From Streptomyces sp. DT2A-34 (GTDB lineage: Bacteria > Actinomycetota > Actinomycetes > Streptomycetales > Streptomycetaceae), in assembly GCF_030499515.1 (NCBI RefSeq), contig NZ_JASTWJ010000001.1:6800001-6864000 (forward strand): 64,000 nucleotides of DNA, in the 5' to 3' direction. Positions within the stretch are counted from its first letter, which is position 1; every line of letters begins with the position of its first letter. Shown here piece by piece: positions 14,260 through 25,234 of the stretch. The position numbers were made by a program, and so were the translations under genes. Under the pieces are notes generated by a model. The model was not told where the DNA came from. It ran no database searches and saw nothing but the letters and a program-made list of their open reading frames with translations.

Positions 14260-15560
14260 TTAAAGCCTCCGGAAGGCGTGTTCCAAGGTTCGCCCGAACC
14301 CGGTGCGTCGAAGTCGTAGGAGGCACCGGGGAGTGTTTCAGTGGCGGGACCGCTGTTGTTGTACGTGTCGTTCTGGTTGTACGTACCGAAGACGGCGTTC
14401 GTCTCAGACGTGTCGTACACATCACTCGAGCCGTAGCCGGATGCGCCCGAATTGCCATAGACGGGGATGTTGTATCCCGTGTCGCTGAGCGGGTCGTAGG
14501 ACGACGGGGGCGCCTCGCCCACGGGTGGTGGGGAGGGGATCGGCCAGCTGCCCGAGCCGTCGACGCGCGGGATCGTCTCCGTCGGCTGCATGTCCAGGGG
14601 CAGGTCCATGCGTGAGGTCTGGTCGGCCATGTAGGGCTGCTGCCGGCCCTGGGAGCGGGGTGAGACCGCGCGATAGGCGGCGGCGAAGCCGCCTGTGGAC
14701 TCCGTCGAGGCGGGAGCCTGGGAGGGCATGCCGGGCAGGGGGCCTGTCCGCTCGTCGCGCGACGGCCGGGACGGACGCTGGTTCTCGTAGCCCGGCAGCG
14801 CGGACCCGGACGCCGCCCGGGCGCGGCTCTCCTCCAGGTCCTCGCGGGCGCCCGGCTCGTTGCCGATGAGCTGGGCGAGCCGGTCGGCGAACTTGCGCTT
14901 GACGGGGCGCGGGGAGGCGCGCAGGGCGAGGGCCGCGGCGACGGCGACCACGCACAGCTCGTAGCAGACCATGAAGAACGTCTTCGCGGGGCGGCCGGCG
15001 AACAGGCCGTGGATCAGGGCCGCGCACCAGGCCGGGTAGGCCAGCATGTGCATCGCGCGCCAGCGCGCGGCAACCGGCGCCGGGGAGGCGAACTTGTTGC
15101 GCAGCGCGCCGGTGATGCCCACGAAGATTATGAGCAGGGCGGCCAGGGAGCCGAGACCGATGAGGAAGGCACTGCCCGGGATCTCGTCGCCGCCGAAGAT
15201 CACGAGGCTGAAAGGGATCAGCGCGGCGATCGGGCTGGCGTGGTCCAGCGCCAGCTTCACGCCGATGTGCACCAGGAGGAACGCGATCGAGCCCACGGCC
15301 GTCACCCGGTGGATGCCCTGCGCGATGATCCGTTGGCGGGTGTTGAGGATCATCCGGTCCTGGGCGACGAGGCCCCAGATGACCGAGCAGGTGAGGCAGA
15401 CGAGCGACAGGACGCCGGCACCGAAGTTGAGGAACTCCTGGAGCCAGGTGCCGCCGAGCAGCACGACCAGGGGTATGAGCAGCAGAACAGCAGCGGTCGC
15501 CACCCCATAGGCCGACCGGCCCGGTTTGGGGAGCGAACTGTTACTACGACGAGGGTTCAT
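14256..15560 (-). CDS. Ferric-reductase-like transmembrane cytochrome with long disordered tail
   Basis: About 434 residues. The first 220 form six or so membrane helices of the ferric-reductase-like type. Two His pairs could hold two stacked b hemes: GIHRVTAVGSIAFLLVHIG (spacing 14) and MHMLAYPAWCAALIHGL (spacing 13). The C-terminal 200 residues are Ser/Pro/Gly/Tyr-rich and look unstructured (SGASGYGSSDVYD, NQNDTYNNSG). The ATG at 15560 is preferred because GGAG lies eight bases before it; an upstream in-frame start would add 20 residues. It shares a GTGA overlap with the NuoF-ferredoxin gene, which probably feeds it electrons. Confidence 0.85.
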   Translation of the reverse strand: MNPRRSNSSLPKPGRSAYGVATAAVLLLIPLVVLLGGTWLQEFLNFGAGVLSLVCLTCSVIWGLVAQDRMILNTRQRIIAQGIHRVTAVGSIAFLLVHIGVKLALDHASPIAALIPFSLVIFGGDEIPGSAFLIGLGSLAALLIIFVGITGALRNKFASPAPVAARWRAMHMLAYPAWCAALIHGLFAGRPAKTFFMVCYELCVVAVAAALALRASPRPVKRKFADRLAQLIGNEPGAREDLEESRARAASGSALPGYENQRPSRPSRDERTGPLPGMPSQAPASTESTGGFAAAYRAVSPRSQGRQQPYMADQTSRMDLPLDMQPTETIPRVDGSGSWPIPSPPPVGEAPPSSYDPLSDTGYNIPVYGNSGASGYGSSDVYDTSETNAVFGTYNQNDTYNNSGPATETLPGASYDFDAPGSGEPWNTPSGGFK

Positions 15561-15841
15561 GGGGGCAACTCCGAGCGGTTCGGGAAGGCGGTCCCGCTGC
15601 CGCACTCTAAGTGGCTCCATACCGAGGGGTACGGCGTTTGAGTTATTGCGTTGTTATCTACGGGCTGCGAGGGGCGGGCGATGTCCCTTAGCGACTGTTA
15701 CGCCAGGTAACAATTGAGCGTTCTTCAGCTTTTCGAGGTCTTCACAACCCTCAGGTACGGAACCGGGGGCGCCGTTGTTCATGTGCGCCCCGCATACGCG
15801 CCCCCGCCGGAAGCCCGTCGCGACGCGCTCGGGCGCTGCGG

Positions 15842-15853
15842 TACCCTGACGCC
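15842..15853 (+). promoter_or_regulatory. Predicted leaderless promoter -10 for the leuS leader peptide
   Basis: TACCCT (15842-15847), six bases, then the ATG of the leader ORF at 15854. The same hexamer and spacing precede proA and the 3701 gene. No clear -35 was found. Confidence 0.6.
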
Positions 15854-15892
15854 ATGCGTGCCGTACGCCTTCTGCTTAGCGGGCCGCGCTGA
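15854..15892 (+). CDS. Putative leuS leader peptide (12 aa, Leu-Leu-Leu)
   Basis: Encodes [12 protein letters not shown] and then TGA. Codons 6-8 are CTT CTG CTT; CTT is rare in Streptomyces, which would make translation sensitive to charged tRNA-Leu. It starts at a predicted leaderless transcription start and lies 127 bp before the leucyl-tRNA synthetase gene, with an intrinsic terminator between. This is the arrangement of ribosome-mediated transcription attenuation. It is too short for homology to be informative; the case rests on the codon run, the promoter and the terminator. Confidence 0.72.
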   Translation: MRAVRLLLSGPR

Positions 15893-15938
15893 TCAGTCCC
15901 GACCACCGGGTGAATCGGATGGTCGGAATCGGCGCGGC

Positions 15939-15964
15939 GTCCCCTCCTGTGCGAGGGGATTTTT
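15939..15964 (+). terminator. Intrinsic terminator (attenuator) in the leuS leader
   Basis: TCCCCTC (15940-15946) pairs with GAGGGGA (15953-15959) around a 6-nt loop, followed by TTTTT. It sits 47 nt after the leader ORF and 55 nt before the leuS ATG. Upstream, CCGACCA (15899-15905) pairs with TGGTCGG (15920-15926). GCCGCGC at the end of the leader ORF (15883-15889) can pair with GCGCGGC (15932-15938), so alternative folds are available. Confidence 0.75.
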
Positions 15965-16019
15965 CGTTTCCAGAGAACCGCAGCCGCTGGCAGAGACGAT
16001 CGATGGAGCTTTGAGGATC

Positions 16020-18889
<2,870 letters not shown>

Positions 18890-18893
<4 letters not shown>

Positions 18894-19058
18894 GCCTCCG
18901 GCGTACGCCTCCGGCGGTCGGGGCGGTTCCGATGCCGTGAGCGCGTCCCGGCCGGTTCGGTTGTCGTGGGCGCGTCCGGCCGGTTCGGTCGTCGTGGGCG
19001 TCGGCCGGTTCGGATGCCGTGAGCGTGGGGCCGCCGGTTCGGATGCCGTGTGCGGCGG
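18890..19058. repeat. Stop-spanning 13-bp repeat and degenerate ~27-bp tandem repeat after leuS
   Basis: GTAGGCCTCCGGC (18890-18902, holding the leuS TAG) is followed by GTACGCCTCCGGC (18903-18915). From about 18921 to 19058 there are about five imperfect units of 24-30 bp built on GGCCGGTTCGG plus a GTCGTGGGCG or ATGCCGTGAGCG half. No start codon with a ribosome-binding site lies in the block. With flanks it fills most of the 286-bp gap to the next gene. Confidence 0.75.
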
Positions 19059-19179
19059 GTGGCTCGGGGTGATCCCCTACGGGCAGGTTCGGGGTTCTGT
19101 TGGAACTCCGGGCCTGTCCGCTGCGTTTACCGTTGAAGAGTGATGCGGCGTGTGTCGCGGCCGGTCGGAGGAGGAGTTC

Positions 19180-19923
19180 GTGGAAGCAGTGATCGCAGTC
19201 GTCGCCCTGCTCTTCGTGCTCTTCGTCGTGCTCGGGGTGTACGCCACGGTGAAAGTGGTCGGCGCCGCCAAGCGCCGGGTCGACGAGACCATCACCCACG
19301 CCCGGCGCACGGTCGAGGACCACACCCTGCGGGCCAAGTCCTTCGCCCAGCCCGGCCCGGTCGGCGAGCTCGCCCAGCTGCGGCTGAAGCTGCGCACCTC
19401 CATGCGGGCCACCCAGGACGCGCTGCACGCGGGCGCGGCAGACGACGAGTCCCTGAAGGAATCCCTCGGCCTCTTCCAGCGCCTCAGCGCACACGGGCAC
19501 GAACTGGACGCCGAACTTCGGCGCCTGGAGTCCGAGCCCGACCGCGCGACGCTCGCCGAGCGACTGCCCGACCTGCGCGAGCGCACCGAGCGCATCGTCC
19601 AGTCCGCGGACGCCCTGCGCTGGGCGGCCCGCGACCGGGCCCACCGCTTCGCCGACGACGACCTGGACAGCCTCAGCGCGCAGATCGACGTGGAGACCGG
19701 TGCCCTGCGGCACTGGCAGACGGCGGAGCCCTCGTCGTCGACACCGCCGCCCCCGTGGCCGGAGGCCCCGCCGGCCGAGGCCGCCGGGACGACCGAGCAG
19801 ACCTGGCCGGACAGCCCTCGGTCGCAGCGGGCCGAGGAACCTACGCGGCCCGCCATCACCCCGCCCGGCCCTCGCCCTACGTACCCCTGGCAGAAGAAAC
19901 CCCGTCCCGAGAGCACGACTTGA
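19180..19923 (+). CDS. Membrane-anchored coiled-coil protein (247 aa)
   Basis: Unknown function. The GTG at 19180 follows a strong GGAGGAGGAG. The protein starts with a membrane helix (MEAVIAVVALLFVLFVVLGVYATVKVV). About 150 residues of charged helix follow (RVDETITHARRTVEDHTLRAK, LRLKLRTSMRATQDAL, LDAELRRLESEPDRATLAERLPDLRERTERIVQ in part), likely a coiled coil. It ends in a Pro/Ser-rich tail. With its N-terminus in the membrane and a short outer end, most of the protein is probably cytoplasmic. The DegV gene follows after 93 bp. Confidence 0.82.
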   Translation: MEAVIAVVALLFVLFVVLGVYATVKVVGAAKRRVDETITHARRTVEDHTLRAKSFAQPGPVGELAQLRLKLRTSMRATQDALHAGAADDESLKESLGLFQRLSAHGHELDAELRRLESEPDRATLAERLPDLRERTERIVQSADALRWAARDRAHRFADDDLDSLSAQIDVETGALRHWQTAEPSSSTPPPPWPEAPPAEAAGTTEQTWPDSPRSQRAEEPTRPAITPPGPRPTYPWQKKPRPESTT

Positions 19924-20003
19924 GGACGGCCGAGTACGCGCTGATCCGGTCAAGGCATTCCCAGGTGAGCGGGGTCGGACTGCCGCCCGGGCGCTACGCC
20001 AGG

Positions 20004-20016
20004 TAACCTCCAGCTC
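20004..20016 (+). promoter_or_regulatory. Predicted leaderless promoter -10 for degV
   Basis: TAACCT (20004-20009), seven bases, then ATG at 20017. The spacing is one base longer than the usual six in this window. Confidence 0.45.
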
Positions 20017-20862
20017 ATGTCCCGCCATGTCGCGATCGTCACCGATTCAACGGCCTACCTGCCGCCGCGGACGATGGAGCGCCACGGCATCACCGCGGTA
20101 CCTCTGACCGTGGTAGTCGGCGGCCAGGCGCTGGATGAGGGCACCGAGATCTCGACCCGCTCCCTCGCCCAGGCGTTGCAGAAGCGACGCCCTGTCACCA
20201 CCTCGCGCCCCAACCCTCAGGTCTTCGCGGAGCACTACCGCAAGGTCGCCGAGTCCGGCGCCACGGGCATCGTCTCCCTGCACCTGTCCGCCGACCTCTC
20301 CGGCACCTACGACGCGGCGGTTCTCGCGGCGCGGGAGGCGCCGGTGCCGGTGCGGGTCGTCGACACCGGGATGGTCGCCATGGCGCTCGGGTTCTGCGCG
20401 CTCGCCGCGGCCGAGGCGGCGGAGACGGGCGGCACGGTGGACGAGGCCGTCACTGCCGCGGAGAAGCGAGCCGGGGGTACGGCCGCCTATTTCTACGTCG
20501 ACACCCTCGACTATCTGCGTCGTGGTGGCCGCATCGGCGCCGCACAGGCGTTGTTGGGGTCCGCGCTCGCGGTGAAGCCGCTGCTGCAGCTGGAGGGTGG
20601 CCGGATCGGTCCGTTGGAGAAGGTGCGGACGGCGTCCAAGGCGATCGCCCGCCTCGAGGAGATCGCGGCCGAGCGGGCGGGCAGCGCGCAGGTCGACATC
20701 GCGGTGCACCATCTCGCCGCCCCTGACCGGGCGTCGGCGCTGGCGGACCGGTTGCGGGGGCGGGTGCCGGGGTTGGCCGAGCTGCATGTGAGTGAGGTTG
20801 GGGCGGTTATCGGGGCGCATACCGGGCCTGGGTTGTTGGGGGTTGTGGTTTCGCCTCGGTGA
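20017..20862 (+). CDS. DegV family fatty-acid-binding protein
   Basis: Soluble two-domain protein that binds a fatty acid and, in bacteria with FakA, presents it for phosphorylation. The 281-residue sequence starts VAIVTDSTAYLPPRTMERHGITAVPLTVVVGG and contains VTTSRPNPQVFAEHYRKVAESGATGIVSLHLS with the TSxP ligand motif. SADLSGTYDAA and DTLDYLRRGGRIGAAQALLGSALAVKPLL are diagnostic of the family. No FakA (DAK-type kinase) gene is in the window, so the partner must be elsewhere if it exists. Confidence 0.93.
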   Translation: MSRHVAIVTDSTAYLPPRTMERHGITAVPLTVVVGGQALDEGTEISTRSLAQALQKRRPVTTSRPNPQVFAEHYRKVAESGATGIVSLHLSADLSGTYDAAVLAAREAPVPVRVVDTGMVAMALGFCALAAAEAAETGGTVDEAVTAAEKRAGGTAAYFYVDTLDYLRRGGRIGAAQALLGSALAVKPLLQLEGGRIGPLEKVRTASKAIARLEEIAAERAGSAQVDIAVHHLAAPDRASALADRLRGRVPGLAELHVSEVGAVIGAHTGPGLLGVVVSPR

Positions 20863-20992
20863 CGGGTTTGGGCGTGGTGGGGGATGCGCTGCGGTGACGC
20901 TGTTTGGCCGTGGTGGCGGATGCGTCGTGTGATGGGTCGGCCGGGGGTGATGGGCTCTTCGGGTGGGTGCATCACTCGTGTGGGTGGCGGAG

Positions 20993-21001
20993 TTATCCAC
21001 A
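20993..21001 (+). promoter_or_regulatory. Consensus DnaA box upstream of comEA
   Basis: TTATCCACA, a perfect match to the DnaA box, 52 bp before the comEA start. Only one is present, so it is not an origin. The rest of the 190-bp gap is G-rich, with degenerate GTGGTGG-type repeats. Confidence 0.6.
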
Positions 21002-21052
21002 ACTGGGCGGTAATCCCCGGGAATTGAGCAAGATCATCGCGGGTGGGGCGAG

Positions 21053-22426
21053 GTGTCCGATCCTCGTCGCATGGCACTTCGATCACGTACACGCACCACC
21101 ACGGCGACCAGCGGCCCGGGCCGCGGTCCCCATTCCGACGGCCGCGCCCGCCACCGACGACGCATGCATGTCCGGGGGCGGGCACGGCAGCGCCATGTGT
21201 CGGCGGAGGAGTTGCGGCGCAGGGCGGAGGTGATTTTCGCCGAACGGGCCGGGGAGTGGCGGGAGTCGGGGGCGGGGCCGCCGGTGCGGGGGGAGGGGTA
21301 TGCCCCGGGTTCCGGGGCGGGGGAGATGCCTGACCCGAGGGAGCTGAGGTGGCCGAGGGGGTCTCGTGGACCGCATGGACTCGTTCGGGAGGAGCCCGGT
21401 TGGCGTGCAGGGGCTGAGGAGTCGGAAGCGGACCTGAGGGGCGCGCCGCGCGCTCGGGGGGCCGTGGGCATGGACGGTCCGTACGCCGACTGGTCCGAGG
21501 GCTCGGGTGTGCCGCGTGTTGATGTGGCGACGCGTTCGGACGTCCTGCGGGCTGATGCGCCGTGCGCTGATGTGCCGCTGGACTCCGATGTGCCGCTGGG
21601 CTCCGATGCTTCGCGCGGTGATACGGCGCACGGCCCGGACATGCCGGATGCCGACGCGGGTGACGGGGCCGGGTCCAGGCCAGGGACCGGTGACGCGGGG
21701 GCCGGGGACTGGCGGGTGCGGGTGGGGCCGGCTTTGCGGGAGCGGATGCCGGTGTGGTTGCAGGCGAGGTGTGGGCTGGAGCGGCGGAGCGTGGTCGCGC
21801 TCACCGTGGTGCTCGTCCTCGCCGCCGGGTTTGCCGTGCAGCACTTCTGGGCCGGCCGGGCGCAGTCCGTGCGGGCGCCCGAGGTGGTGCGGGCGGCGGC
21901 TCCGTTCGGAGGTGGGGAGCTGGGTGAGGAGGACGTGGCGGGGGCGTCGGCTGCCGCTGCGCCGGGGGCCGTGGGCACGGCCGCGGCGGAGATTGTCGTG
22001 GATGTCAGCGGCAAGGTGCGCGAGCCGGGGATCCATCGGCTGCCGGCTGGCTCGCGTGTCGCTGACGCACTGCGCGTGGCCGGTGGGGTCCGTCCCGGCA
22101 CGAACACCGATGGCCTCAACCGGGCCCGGTTCCTGGTGGACGGCGAGCAGGTGATCGTCGGCAGTACGGCTGGCGCCCCGGGGGCTGCTCCGGGCGCGGG
22201 CGCGGGCGGTGCGGTCGCCGGGGCCGCACCTGCCGGGCCGGTCTCCCTCAACACGGCCACCGTGGATCAGCTGGACACCCTCCCGGGCGTCGGCCCGGTG
22301 CTGGCCCAGCACATCATCGACTACCGCACCCAGCACGGTGGCTTCCGTTCGGTGGACGAACTGCGCGAGGTCAATGGCATCGGCGACCGCCGGTTCGCCG
22401 ATCTACGGAATCTCGTACAGCCATGA
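21053..22426 (+). CDS. comEA: ComEA-type DNA-binding protein with unusually long N-terminus
   Basis: Membrane-anchored DNA receptor of natural-transformation type. About 457 residues. The first 240 are cytoplasmic, Arg-rich then Asp/Gly-rich, with short repeats (DVPLDSDVPLGSD). A membrane helix (SVVALTVVLVLAAGFAVQHFW) leads to an SLBB domain (EIVVDVSGKVREPGIHRLPAGSRVADAL) and two helix-hairpin-helix motifs (SLNTATVDQLDTLPGVGPVLAQHII, SVDELREVNGIGDRRFADLRNLV). Most ComEA proteins lack so long a cytoplasmic region. GTG 21053 is used; ATG 21071 is also possible. It overlaps comEC by ATGA. Confidence 0.9.
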   Translation: MSDPRRMALRSRTRTTTATSGPGRGPHSDGRARHRRRMHVRGRARQRHVSAEELRRRAEVIFAERAGEWRESGAGPPVRGEGYAPGSGAGEMPDPRELRWPRGSRGPHGLVREEPGWRAGAEESEADLRGAPRARGAVGMDGPYADWSEGSGVPRVDVATRSDVLRADAPCADVPLDSDVPLGSDASRGDTAHGPDMPDADAGDGAGSRPGTGDAGAGDWRVRVGPALRERMPVWLQARCGLERRSVVALTVVLVLAAGFAVQHFWAGRAQSVRAPEVVRAAAPFGGGELGEEDVAGASAAAAPGAVGTAAAEIVVDVSGKVREPGIHRLPAGSRVADALRVAGGVRPGTNTDGLNRARFLVDGEQVIVGSTAGAPGAAPGAGAGGAVAGAAPAGPVSLNTATVDQLDTLPGVGPVLAQHIIDYRTQHGGFRSVDELREVNGIGDRRFADLRNLVQP

Positions 22427-25230
22427 GGCACGACGTCCGCGCACCCGACCCCGTGCCTTCCCGCGCCGCCGTTCATGCCGCCTCCGGGAACCGGCTTGGT
22501 GCCTCCCATCCCCGACAGGAAGGACCGACGGACCTCCGACTCGTCCCACTCGCGCTCGCTGCCTGGGCGACGGCGGCGCTGATGCTGGACGCCCCGACGG
22601 TGTGGGTGGGCGGGGCGGTGGTCGTATGCCTGGTCGTGGCGGGCGTACTGCTGCTGGTGCGGCGCGGCGGGGTGGGTGACAGTCGTGCGACCGGGCCTGG
22701 GCGGGATTCTGCGCCTGGGTGGGACGACCCTCTGCCCGGGCGGGACGACGGCTCCCTGCCTGGGCGGGACTCCGCGTCTGGGCCGGATTCTGTGCCGGGG
22801 CGCTTCACGCCCCCGCGTAGGCAGGGCTCAGCGCTCCGGCGGCTCACCTGGCCGCGTGCCTCGGCCGCTTGGCCGCGCATTTCGGTCGCTGCTGTCCTGC
22901 TCTGCGTCGCGGCGGCCGCTGCCTCCGCCGGGCTGCACGGGGCCGATCTGCGGCGTGGGCCGGTGCCCGGGCTGGCGCGGGAGTACGCCACCGTGACCGC
23001 CGAAGTCGAGGTCACCTCCGACCCCCGGCTCACCCGGCCCCGGGTCAAGGGCGATCACATGGCGCCGACCTCCGTGCTGATCAACGCGGACGTGCGGCGC
23101 GTCGAGGGGGCGCACGGCACGGCGGTGGTGACGCGGGCACCGGTGCTGATGATCGTCGACGCGGCACCGAGGTCCTCTGGGGCGGGGGACGTGCACGGGG
23201 CGCTGAGGTCCTCTGGGGCGGGGGACATGCGCGGGCTGCCGAGGCCCCCTGGGTCTGGGGACGTCAACGAGGCGTCGCAGTCCGCTGACGGTCGGGGTTC
23301 GCCCTGGCTGAGGCTGCTGCCCTCCACGCGGCTGCGGGTGACCGCGGCGCTGGCGCCCCCACTGGCCGGCGGGGACCGAATCGCTGCCGTGCTGCGGGTC
23401 CGGGACCCGGCGATGCCGCACGTAGTGGGGGAGCCGTCGGGGGCGCAGCGGCTGGCGGGGCGGTTGCGCGCCGGGCTGCGGGAGGCGACCGACGGGTTGC
23501 CGGCGGACGCGCGGGCGCTGCTGCCGGGGCTGGTGGTGGGCGACACCTCGCGGATCACTCCGGAGCTGGACGAGGCGTTCAAGGAGACCGACCTCGCGCA
23601 CACGCTAGCTGTCTCCGGCAGCAACCTCACGATCATCCTCGCCCTGCTCATCGGCCCGCCCGGCCTGGCCCAGCGGGTCGAGCGCCGTGGTCTCGCGCCC
23701 CGCCTCGGCATCTCCCTGCGGGCAACCGCGCTGCTCGGCGGAGCGCTCACCCTCGCGTTCGTGGTCGTGTGCCGACCGGACCCGAGCGTGCTGCGGGCCG
23801 CGGCCTGCGGGGCCGTCGCTCTGCTGGCCCTGGCGACCGGACGCCGCAGATCACTGATCCCGGCGCTGGCGACGGCTGTCCTGCTGCTGGTGCTGTACGA
23901 CCCGTGGCTGGCCCGCAGTTACGGCTTCCTGCTCTCCGTGCTCGCCACGGGCGCCCTGCTCACGCTCGCGCCCCGCTGGAGCGCGGCGCTGCGACGGCGC
24001 CGGGTGCCGCCGAGGTTGGCCGAGGCGCTGGCCGCCGCGGCTGCCGCGCAGGCGCTGTGCGCGCCGGTTGTGGCGGTGCTGTCGGCTCGGGTGAGCCTGG
24101 TGGCGGTGCCGTGCAATCTGCTCGCGGAGTTCGCGATCGCACCGGCCACGGTGCTGGGCTTCGCGGCGCTGGCGACGGCGCCGCTCGCGATGCCGTTGGC
24201 CAAGATGCTGGCCTGGTGCGCGAGTTGGCCGACGGGGTGGATCGCGGACGTCGCCCGGACGGGCGCCGCACTGCCCGGGGCGGGCGTGGACTGGCCCGGC
24301 AGCTGGACCGGGGCGGCGCTGCTCGCCCTCGCCACGGTGGTCGTCGGGCTCGTCGGCCGGCGACTGCTGCGGCACCCCTGGTGGTGCGGGGTCTGCGGGG
24401 CGCTGCTCCTGCTGGTGGTACTGCAGCCGCCGCCGCTGACCAGGGTGGTCACGGGGTGGCCGCCGCCGGGGTGGCGGTTCGCGATGTGCGACGTCGGGCA
24501 GGGCGATGCGACGGTGCTCGCGGCGGGCGAGGGGACGGGCGTGGTCGTGGACGCCGGACCCGATCCGACGCTGGTCGACCGGTGCCTGCGCACGCTCGGG
24601 ATCACCAGGATCCCGCTCGTCGTGCTCACCCACTTCCACGCCGACCATGTGGCGGGCCTGCCCGGCGTGCTGCGCGGGCGGACGGTGGGCGCGATCGAGA
24701 CGACGGGGCACGAAGCGCCGGTGGACCAGGTGGAGTTCGTCCGCAGGGAGGCGGCCGCCCGGCGCATTCCCGTGACGCGGGCCGCCGCCGGGGAGGAGCG
24801 GCGCACCGGGGCGCTGAGCTGGCAGGTCGTCTGGCCCCCGGCACACCCCGCCCTGGCCCCGGACGGCCCGAACGACGCCAGTGTCACCCTGCTCGTCCGG
24901 TCGGCCGGGCTGCGGCTCCTGCTGCTCGGTGATCTCGAACCCCCGGCCCAGCGGGCGCTGTTGAGATCCCCGGCGGGGGCGCTGCTCGGCGGCGTGGACG
25001 TGCTCAAGGTCGCCCACCACGGCTCGGCCTACCAGGACCCCGAGCTCATACGCAGGGCGGCACCGCGGCTGGCATTGATCAGTTGCGGTGAGGACAACCC
25101 GTACGGGCACCCGGCCCCCGGCACCGTCGCGGCGCTGCGGGCGCAGGGCGCGGTGGTGCTGCGGACGGACGAGGACGGGGCGCTGGCGGTCGCGGGTACG
25201 GGCGCGGAGCTGCGGGTGGCGGGAGACTGA
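22423..25230 (+). CDS. comEC: ComEC/Rec2 DNA uptake channel protein
   Basis: Polytopic protein of 935 residues that in competent bacteria carries single-stranded DNA across the membrane. The N-terminal helices and OB-like domain are followed by the Competence domain, with LAHTLAVSGSNLTIILALL and several further helices. A C-terminal metallo-beta-lactamase domain has MCDVGQGDATVLAAG, VVLTHFHADHVAGLPGV (HxHxDH) and VLKVAHHGSAYQ. Two Gly/Asp/Pro-rich inserts are coded by short in-frame repeats (about 22690-22800 and 23165-23275). Streptomyces are not known to be classically competent, so the present role is uncertain. Start ATG 22423 overlaps the comEA stop codon. Confidence 0.93.
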   Translation: MRHDVRAPDPVPSRAAVHAASGNRLGASHPRQEGPTDLRLVPLALAAWATAALMLDAPTVWVGGAVVVCLVVAGVLLLVRRGGVGDSRATGPGRDSAPGWDDPLPGRDDGSLPGRDSASGPDSVPGRFTPPRRQGSALRRLTWPRASAAWPRISVAAVLLCVAAAAASAGLHGADLRRGPVPGLAREYATVTAEVEVTSDPRLTRPRVKGDHMAPTSVLINADVRRVEGAHGTAVVTRAPVLMIVDAAPRSSGAGDVHGALRSSGAGDMRGLPRPPGSGDVNEASQSADGRGSPWLRLLPSTRLRVTAALAPPLAGGDRIAAVLRVRDPAMPHVVGEPSGAQRLAGRLRAGLREATDGLPADARALLPGLVVGDTSRITPELDEAFKETDLAHTLAVSGSNLTIILALLIGPPGLAQRVERRGLAPRLGISLRATALLGGALTLAFVVVCRPDPSVLRAAACGAVALLALATGRRRSLIPALATAVLLLVLYDPWLARSYGFLLSVLATGALLTLAPRWSAALRRRRVPPRLAEALAAAAAAQALCAPVVAVLSARVSLVAVPCNLLAEFAIAPATVLGFAALATAPLAMPLAKMLAWCASWPTGWIADVARTGAALPGAGVDWPGSWTGAALLALATVVVGLVGRRLLRHPWWCGVCGALLLLVVLQPPPLTRVVTGWPPPGWRFAMCDVGQGDATVLAAGEGTGVVVDAGPDPTLVDRCLRTLGITRIPLVVLTHFHADHVAGLPGVLRGRTVGAIETTGHEAPVDQVEFVRREAAARRIPVTRAAAGEERRTGALSWQVVWPPAHPALAPDGPNDASVTLLVRSAGLRLLLLGDLEPPAQRALLRSPAGALLGGVDVLKVAHHGSAYQDPELIRRAAPRLALISCGEDNPYGHPAPGTVAALRAQGAVVLRTDEDGALAVAGTGAELRVAGD
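23165..23275 (+). repeat. In-frame ~45-bp repeat inside comEC
   Basis: The segment AGGTCCTCTGGGGCGGGGGA occurs at about 23170 and again about 45 bp later, with a decayed third copy (AGGCCCCCTGGGTCTGGGGA). They encode RSSGAGD, RSSGAGD and RPPGSGD. The unit length is a multiple of three, so the frame is kept. Confidence 0.75.
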
Positions 25231-25234
25231 GGGC

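Noticed and set aside
15854..16019. T-box riboswitch in the leuS leader
   Set aside because: No conserved T-box sequence (TGGNACCGCG-type) or specifier-loop architecture was found; the leader ORF and terminator fit attenuation better.
20993..21001. Replication origin near comEA
   Set aside because: Only one DnaA box is present and there is no dnaA-dnaN context.
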